A stretch of 64,000 nucleotides of DNA from the NCBI GenBank assembly GCA_963969495.1, contig OZ018330.1, positions 48,321,206-48,385,205 of the forward strand. Reading direction: 5' to 3'. Shown one piece after another: positions 57,016 through 64,000 of this stretch. Position 1 is the stretch's first letter. Each line of letters opens with the position of its first letter. The notes beneath the pieces were generated by a model. That model did not search any database and was not told the DNA's origin. It worked only from the letters and a program-made list of their open reading frames with translations. Origin of the DNA: Ceratothoa steindachneri (Eukaryota; Arthropoda; Malacostraca; Isopoda; Cymothoidae). The translations under genes and the position numbers were made by a program.

Positions 57016-58599
57016 CTTAGCATTGGTGTCTGTAAGTGAGCTATTACCCCCCACTTTTGGATCGTGAGGACATAAATTAAACTAGAGTAATTTAAGTAGT
57101 TTACAAAGAAATAAGCAAAATAAGTTAATACATACATAAGAAAAAATGGGAAAAACTCAATAAAGTGAATAAAGTAATTTGCTAGTATTAAATACACAAA
57201 AATGGAAAAAAACAAAAAATAATGCGAAAACTAAACCGAGGCTGAGCTCCGAAGAAAGTGACAAATTTCCCTGATGGTGAACGACCGAGGGGATGATTTG
57301 CCGCGGTTCTCCGCTTGGCTCAGAATATAGTTTTCGACTGTTTGAGTGAATTTCTTGAGTTAGAGTTCGGTTAATCACGAAGATGAATTGCCTACAAAAA
57401 AAGGATTAGGAATAATAATCTCAAACTAACTAAAGAAAGCAATAGCCCTTTCAAGAAGGGACTTAAAATTACACATGAAATTACCTTAAAAGGTATAAAT
57501 GAAGCAAAAATTAATACACCAAAACCTTAGCCCTTTAAGAAGTCGCTTATAAATGAGAAATCACCCCAAAGAATTACTCTTAAAAGGTAAAGGTTATACA
57601 CAAAACACTTTTAAGGGGGTACAAAAATCTAGAAAAAAAATATGCACAAGTCAAAAATTTATAAATATATACAAAGAAACTTTAGGATAACGGGACACAT
57701 ACAATGGAAAGCAAACGCACCTTTATGTTGATGTTTCCGAAACTAGAGTCAAGGTTTAGGTTTAAGGTTTGCCCGATCTCGGGTCGTCCAGGCGCCGTGC
57801 GGCCAATGGGCGCGCGCGAGGTGGTGGTTGGTTGGCCGAGAGTGAGACGAGTCGCATTCGGACGATAGTTAAATAATTTGCGCGACTGTTGAGTTTCGGC
57901 TGCTTTTCTTTACAGTGTCTTTTCTAAACTTACAAAGCATAAAGTTCCGAATGTGCTCTTTTAACACAAAATATTTATCATTTAACGATAAGGCAAATAA
58001 AATTAATAATAATCAAAATTATTAGTTTAGAAAATGACAACTAAGCTATGGACAAATATAAGCCCGAGGATAGTCTAAATCAGAGAGGTATTTAGGTTGT
58101 GAGTTTAGTACACTAGGCTAGTATAAAAAGGAACCTGCTTTCGATTATTTGTATCCAGAAAATTATGATAAAAATAAAAAAATGCAATTTTAATTAAGGG
58201 ATAACAGTATAAAAATGCAATGTGTTTAATGAACCAATAATTTAAAAAGATGTGAAATTTGTGTTCTTACAAAATATTCTCTATGACCGAAACCTTTGCA
58301 AAATATAGAATATAAAGGGGCCTGACCCCAAAAGACGCCTCAAATAGGACTTCCTATGTGACATAATTTTGTTCCTGACCTGTAAGTGTTGTTTTCCAAC
58401 TCACTTTATTGCAAAACAATATAAAATATCCATTATTTATTTTAAACTATGCTTTGGTGGCTTGTATGATGAAATATTTACTAAAAATAGGCAAATTTGT
58501 TTTCATCCATTGTAGGGCTAGCAACAAACACAAAGTTAAATTTATATAGTTTTCTTGAATCTTGCACAATAAATATATGAAAATACAATAAAAAATGTT
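57016..58599. other. Unassigned; CpG-rich patch at 57775-57895
   Basis: AT-rich except for a sharply GC- and CpG-rich stretch (GGCGCCGTGCGGCCAATGGG, then CGCGCGCGAGG) that contains a CCAAT word and could be a promoter or LTR piece. A looser patch at about 57225-57320 is also GC-richer. Open frames here are short and unrecognised. The left part of the sequence after 58600 may be the 3' region of the family copy 2. Confidence 0.4.
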
Positions 58600-58811
58600 T
58601 AGAGTGAACAGTTTTCCATGATTTCCGTTTGCGATGTAAATGATTTTTCCGTACAAGCCACCAAATGTAGTCTCCTATTATGGTTTCATTATATACTCCT
58701 TGGTATCTATTCGTATGTTCAAAGTTCTGTAAATCTTGATAAAAGCGCTCCCCTTGCTCCACTGATTATGGTCTCATATTCTCCTTTAACTTGTAAAGAT
58801 GGGCATTAAGA

Positions 58812-59441
58812 TGTGCACCTTTAGGGACATCCAGAAACACACTTAGCAATAGCTTTTCACTAAGTTCTCAACCAGTTCCACATAATTGTCAACTTTATGG
58901 TTTCCCCCAAAGCCAAGACACATCGAAACAAAATACTTCCAGGCTTCTTTTTTCCTTTGGACTTGGGTGTGCAAATCAGCAGCGACCTAAAGTTTCTCAG
59001 GTAGTGTGCCAATGTATAAAAAAGGCACATTTAGGGACATACAGAAACCCACTTAGCAATAGCTTTTCACTAAGTTCTCAACCAGTTTCACATAATTGAC
59101 AACCTTGAGGTTTCCCCCAAAGCCAAGACACATCGAAACAAAATACTTCCAGGCTTCTTTTTTCCTTTGAACTTGGGTGTGCAAATCAGCAGCGACCTAA
59201 AGTTTCTCAGGTAGTGTGCCAATGTATAAAAAAGGCACATTTAGGGACATACAGAAACCCACTTAGCAATAGCTTTTCACTAAGTTCTCAACCAGTTTCA
59301 CATAATTGACAACCTTGAGGTTTCCCCCAAAGCCAAGAAACATCGAAACAAAATACTTCCAGGCTTTTTTTTCCTTTGGACTTGGGTGTGGAAATCAGCA
59401 GCGACCTAAAGTTTTTCAGGTAGTGTGCCAATGTATAAACA
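58812..59441 (-). repeat. Three tandem 210-bp copies of a coding segment of family copy 2
   Basis: TTAGGGACAT occurs at 58821, 59031 and 59241, exactly 210 bp (70 codons) apart. The units are nearly identical. Each encodes, on the minus strand, KKEAWKYFVSMCLGFGGN then NYVKLVENLVKSYC. The unit nearest 58812 continues correctly into the downstream coding sequence (NAHLYKLKENM), so it is the ancestral one and the other two are duplicates. Confidence 0.93.
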
Positions 59442-59930
59442 AAGGCAAAAGACTATTGGGATACATAAAGAAGCAATTTCGCTTCCCAAACAAGGAGATT
59501 GTCATTAAATTGTACAAATCTCTAGTCAGATCTCACCTTGATTGCGCCGTTCAATTATGGTTCCCAACATTGCGTAAGGAAATAGATAGACTGGAACTTA
59601 AGCACAAAGGCTTTTGGCGTCGGCTTCAAGAATTGGGAGTTTTCTCCCTGGAGACTCGCCGATTACGAGGCCAGCTAATAGAGAGCTTCAAGATTTTAAG
59701 GGGTGTCGAAAACGTGGAATACAGAAGAATTTTCACGTTGAACACAAATCCGAGTCGTAACCATGGTTACAAGCTGGATTTACCCCAATTCTAGACTAGT
59801 ATTTGCGGGAATTACTTCTCGTATAAGATCTGCGGTACATGAAATCATCTTCAGTTCGAGGTGGTAAATAGTTCGTCTGTAGAACAGTTCAAATCTATAC
59901 TGGATGATGTAATCCATGAATATGTATAGA
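59441..59930 (+). mobile_element. CR1-type LINE 3' fragment inserted antisense in family copy 2
   Basis: Plus-strand frame: GKRLLGYIKKQFRF, LYKSLVRSHLDCAVQLW, ELGVFSLETRRLRGQLIESF, VENVEYRRIFTLN, then after a TAG QFEVVNSSSVEQFKSILDD. This is the C-terminal end of CR1 ORF2. It is open longer than other CR1 pieces here, so it is a relatively recent insertion. The 162-codon frame running through it starts in antisense repeat sequence and is a chimera. Confidence 0.87.
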
Positions 59931-61441
59931 AAGTAGGGTCAAGTAGATTATAAAAGTAAGTTAAATAGTTTTCAGCTATTCCATTAAAATTCTCTGATTG
60001 TGTCCTTTTTCACATCCCAATCAGGTATCTTTTCCACTTTCTGTACCGCAAAAGCAGGTGGGAGAGGTAGGAAGGGAGAGCCTTCACGTATGCTATGCTC
60101 TTTTTCATGCTACGTGCTAGGGCTTTCTCAAAAGAGTACCTCGTCGGTATGGTCAGCAATGTCCTTTGAGGTACTACTATTCCTTGTAATCCTGTGTCCA
60201 TATGATTTTCTTGATTGGTGGTCTAACAAAGACTTAGCTTACACCCCTGCCTTAAAAAAGTTTGGGAAAGAAATTTTGAAGGTATTTAAAAGCTGCAGAC
60301 GCTTTTTTAAGAGCTCTGCCAAATTGCTTCATGAGACCTATTTTTAATTGCAATAGGTCTATCAATTGCCCTGCTTGACATTATGCCTTCCAACAGAGAA
60401 CTCATTCCTTTGTGGTCATTGCTTTTTGTGGTAATGTGTAGTGGTATCCTTACTATCCCCAAAACAGAGATGAAATGGACACTTGTTAAGCCCTGCCTGG
60501 AGACCCATCAAAAATGCTACCGTTTGGAAGTCTCCAATCGCTTCCCATCCATAGTTTTAATAATTCAAAGCTGGTAAGACGAGCTTGACACTGTTTTAGT
60601 CCTCCTTAAGATATACTGAATAAGCCAATGGAAGGGATGGATGATTATTTAAATTATGGAGTACATCTTTAATGCTTCTTGAAGAGCAGTCAATTAAGAG
60701 CCTGTACTCATCTAGATTACATGTAATTCCAATTGCATCAAACAGACTAGATATACCATTGTAGTAGCATAGGCCAGGTTGGTAAGTAAAGAATCTTGAG
60801 AAATGTTTACAACGGTTCTTTGAGCTTGTCACGTGCACATTTTCATCCAGTAACTCCCACTCTCTGTGTCTGGAAATCACAAGCTCAACATTTGAGATTG
60901 ACAAGCCAATATCTCTAATAAGGTCTTTTAGATCTCTTTAGTTTGGATAGTATGGAATCCTCTCAACAGCCATATCTCTAGTCTACATCTTGGCTAATCT
61001 TTTCAGCTTCTGAATTGTTGCATTCTTCTGAAAGTGGATTTTTACTTTGCAGAGGGGTAGGTACAGGATGATCGGCACTATGGTACTGGTGCAATAGCAG
61101 ATGAAAGATCGGGATTGGAAATCGCGAGTGCAAAATTCCACCATGCAGAAGTAGCAGTTGCTTGAGTGGTAAGGTTGTTCACGCCAAATCCTACGAATGG
61201 CAAACTTCATGGCTCTCCTTTCCCCTTTATACCATCCTAGAAAAGTAAAAAAATATATACTTTATTACTCTTTTGGCTTACAAACAAACATAATAGTTTA
61301 AATAATTGTAACATTTAATATTTTATTCTTTACAACAAACAATTTTCTTACTTTCCAGTTTTCTTGCAGTGTTCACAAGCAAAATGAGGCGCCCAAGGTT
61401 TGTATTGGTTTCCAACTGGCATGTCAAAATATGCTTTTTAA

Positions 61442-62250
61442 CCTTCACACATTCTCGTAGATGCTCTTCCACCAAACATTTTTGCTCTTCGTTTGATGAA
61501 CTCTCTGAAAATATAACAAAATGCATCTGGAAAATGATTGCAGCCTCTTAATGCCATTTTTCTCTGATGTGTTGACTATGGTAGCTAGAGCTGAAATGAT
61601 CGCAGATCTGTGAATCCCCGTATAAATATTTCTGAAATTATATTTCAAAATATTCCAGATGGTTTTAGAAGTTTCCAAGGATGTGTTCTGGCAAGTTCTG
61701 ACACATTCTTGAAACTTCATAAAATTCTACCCAATTCTAGATATTTCTCATTAAATCTAGAATGAATATATATATTATTGTACTACACTCCAATTTTTTT
61801 TTAAATAAAATTTACAATTTTTTGCCATGCTTAAAAAAAAATAAAATCCTACAGCCTTTTACATATTTTCATTTATTTCCGAAATTCATAATACCCTAAT
61901 ATTATTTTACAAATGGGCAAATTTAGAAATTCAGTGCCCTACTTACAAAGGCAAAATTTTGGGATCAAGATAGACACTTTCATTTACTTTAGTTACGAAC
62001 TACCGCGAAATACTTTTAATCCATAAACAAGAAAAACAGTAAAATTTTGTTACATAGTGTAATTATTGTTTTAGACAAATCATAAAGTACTCGATAAGGA
62101 CATTTCGTAATTCAATTCGAATATTTTGGACTTATCTTCTTTAACTTTGTTCAAAAAACATTCATAATACCCTTAGAAATAAAATTAAACTACAACCTCG
62201 CTGAATGGAAACACCACTTAATAAGTGAGTGAAGTTAACTCATACTAGAT
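61442..62250. other. Unassigned 5' flank of family copy 2
   Basis: Should hold upstream coding or promoter sequence of copy 2 on the minus strand, but the frames seen (61720-61445 and 61526-61323) do not match what I recall of the family. AT-rich. Confidence 0.4.
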
Positions 62251-64000
62251 CAGGGGTCTCCAAACTACGGCCCGCGGGCCAGATCCAGCCGGCGAGGTCA
62301 GTTCATCCGGCCAAAAATGAGCTAAAATATAATTATGTGCATATAACTTAGGCATTACAACTTGCAACTTTGCATAAAATGATTATTTTTCTAAAATCCT
62401 TTGGGTAGAATATTCAATGTGTAAAATTCTAAACACTTATAGGCATTATTGCTTCCATCCCCACATTTATCTCTCCTCTTATTACGCCACCTCCTACCTC
62501 CACTATCTCCACTCCTTTATCACTCCGCCTATTCCCTCACCTCCGACCTCGCCCCCTCTGGCTGGTAGGAAAATTTAGAATACTGCTTTCATTACCAGAG
62601 TTATTCTTACTGTCGGTCAGGAGAAATAATTAACATTTTTATTTACCCTTTTGATCGTTTCTACGGTGCTATTAACCTGAGATTGGGATTAATTTTTCTC
62701 TAAAAATTATCAATTCAGTGTTGAAGTTTAATTAACTTTAAGTCTCTCAAGGTGAGTTTGATTTTACATATTGTACACTTATAGGTATATTAGACTCTGA
62801 TTCTTTTTCTCCTTAAGTTGTGTAGATACTCTTTCAAGCAGCTTTCCGGGGTTTTTCTTTTATTATTAATTATGATTTAATTTTTATTTTATTTTAAAGG
62901 GTTGTTTTTTTATATTATATGCTTATTTTCTTAAAAGGGCAACTGGTCTTGGGGGGTATGTGAAGTTTAATTTTCAAATATAAACTTTTATTCACATGCT
63001 TACTTGATGTTACAAATTTCTTTTAAAAGGCAGTAATTCTCAAACTTTTTTTATACCCAGTAGAATTTAATGCTCCCACTGACGGTTTTAAAGATATAAC
63101 ATACATTTAAAATAATTTGATCAATATAAAACTAAATTTTGACGTCAAATTGATCGGGTGGCATACAAAAAGTTTCAAAATTTGAACTTTAATAATTAAG
63201 TTAATTTGAATGATTATCACTTTATATTTGGTACGCATTATCATTCATTCTTAATAAGTTCACAAAATTTCATTAATTGTTACCAAATATTTTGGCTACA
63301 ATTAATAGTTAAAAAATATGGGTCGAAAATTTGATTGCCGTTTCAATCCTTCTAGGTAAGAACAGACATAAGTACGCCATGTAAAATATTTTTATTTACA
63401 CTGCAAATAAAAATATTTTATATAAATATTCTAAACAACTGCCTATCATTTTCAGATCCTGGTTTCTTTACCCATCGTTATTGCTACTAGAAAAAGAAAA
63501 GGGGATGCTGAGTGTCGCCTTTTCAATGAAGATGGGGATAAAAGTACTTCTTTGTGGAAGCAAACAACCAGAAGGCTAGTATCATAATATGCAACGAAAG
63601 TGTTGCCGTTTTGAAGGAGTACAATCTTCGGCGCACTATAAAACAAAACATTTGTCAACATATTCGAAGTTTTCTGGAAAGGTGCGTTCTGGGAAATTTT
63701 AGTTCATGAAACGTAGTTTGGAATCTCAAAAGTCTGCCTTCACAAGAGTGTTTTCTGAAAATGAATCTGTCACTCAAACAAGTTACAAAATAGTGCATAA
63801 GATGGCAGAGCGAGGGAAACCTTTCACTGACGGCAACTTCATCATAGAGTGTATGATGGAAGCAGCAAAAGACTTGTGTCCTGAGAAAGCCAATAGGTTT
63901 GCTGCAAGTATCAGCCTTTCAGCAAACTCTGTTATGCGGAGAACAGAAAAACTTGGAGATAACATAGTGCGACAGATACGCGAGAAAGCTAGGAACTTCT
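62251..64000 (+). mobile_element. hAT element, 5' part (runs off window)
   Basis: Starts with a hAT-type terminal repeat CAGGGGTCTCCAAACTACGG followed by CCCGCGGGCC at 62251, preceded by TACTAGAT as candidate 8-bp target duplication. About 1.2 kb of AT-rich leader, possibly with an intron, precedes the transposase-related sequence. The 3' terminal repeat and the second target copy lie beyond 64000. Confidence 0.8.
63485..64000 (+). pseudogene. hAT transposase, BED zinc finger / GTF2IRD2-like, N-terminal part
   Basis: Segments in three frames give RKRKGDAECRLFNEDG, ICNESVAVLKEYNLRR, HYKTKHLSTYSKFSGKVR, then from about 63705 a long open piece with KRSLESQKSAFTRVFSENE, YKIVHKMAERGKPFTDGNF, CMMEAAKDLCPEKAN and SLSANSVMRRTEKLGDNI. 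This is the N-terminal BED-type finger and following helical region of hAT transposases close to GTF2IRD2, ZBED5 and FAM200 proteins. The finger keeps one Cys of the first pair and both His. Two frameshifts break the finger region. The catalytic domain is beyond the window. Confidence 0.82.

Larger units (their letters stand above)
58600..61441 (-). pseudogene. Arthropod multi-copy family protein, copy 2: near full-length pseudogene
   Basis: Function unknown. On the minus strand an exon-1 piece (61441-61352) reads KAYFDMPVGNQYKPWAPHF and ACEHCKKTGK. A GTAAG/CTAG-bounded intron (61351-61237) follows, then a long exon: GWYKGERRAMKFAIRRIWRE, SNCYFCMV, LIRDIGLSISNVELVISRH, HFSRFFTYQPGLCYYNG, IDCSSRSIKDVL, YGWEAIGDFQTVAFLMGLQ, NEFSVGRHNVK, ALKKASAAFKYLQNFFPK, FVRPPIKKII, a triplicated WKYFV block, then EQGERFYQDLQNFEH and GDYIWWLVRKNHL. 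This order matches full-length relatives I recall from arthropods. Frameshifts and stops are many, and a CR1 fragment is inserted antisense at 59441-59930. Confidence 0.8.

Overview
This is an AT-rich eukaryotic, non-coding-dominated window, almost certainly from an arthropod. The evidence is GT-AG introns, long (TA)n, (CA)n and (ATT)n arrays, many minisatellites, TTAGG-type motifs, and two copies of an uncharacterised multi-copy protein family that I know from arthropod genomes (aphids, spiders, crustaceans). A Tc1-like transposase remnant of a type I associate with crustaceans points the same way. There are no bacterial-style operons, RBSs or CRISPR arrays. Nearly all recognisable coding sequence is decayed mobile DNA.

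Layout. 1-3.1 kb: minus-strand Jockey/I-like LINE (A), whose ORF1 is broken by only one stop. 3.9-4.4 kb: RT fragment of a similar element. 5.0-7.7 kb: minus-strand CR1-type LINE with ORF1 esterase end, endonuclease, RT and C-terminus. 8.0-9.9 kb: older LINE debris. 10.3-10.7 kb: Tc1/IS630-like transposase remnant. 15.1-15.6 kb: CR1 RT fragment. 16.2 kb: tRNA-like (SINE-like) patch. 17.3-18.6 kb: 32-bp satellite with a 480-bp higher-order duplication. 19.3-21.5 kb: minus-strand LINE of the restriction-like-endonuclease type. 21.8-22.8 kb: near-perfect 2 x 235 bp palindrome between (TA)n arrays. 23.4-23.8 kb: L2-like LINE end.

26.9-27.7 kb: copy 1 of the arthropod family, with an intact in-frame intron, a large internal deletion and one stop. 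29.7-33.8 kb: LINE B, the plus-strand relative of LINE A, followed by 3' repeats. 36.2-37.7 kb: RTE-like LINE interrupted by a 436-bp terminal-inverted-repeat element. 39.4-41.9 kb: CR1 LINE. 42.2-44.3 kb: L2-like LINE. 44.8-45.7 kb: hAT-type terminal sequence amplified four-fold. Four same-orientation copies of an unrecognised ~290-bp dispersed repeat lie at 34.7, 38.4, 45.2 and 47.6 kb. 50.2 kb: an 87-bp minus-strand segment with the features of a genuine host exon. 50.9-55.4 kb: five different minisatellites. 56.1-57.0 kb: mariner transposase pseudogene. 58.6-61.4 kb: copy 2 of the arthropod family, with a tandemly triplicated 210-bp coding segment and an antisense CR1 insertion. 62.25 kb to the edge: 5' end of a hAT element with a BED-finger/GTF2IRD2-like transposase.

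Nothing here works as a pathway; the window reads as an intergenic or intronic graveyard of nested transposons. The two arthropod-family copies and the 50.2-kb exon are the most gene-like content. Family names rest on motif recognition by eye, not on searches; coordinates of decayed elements are approximate.
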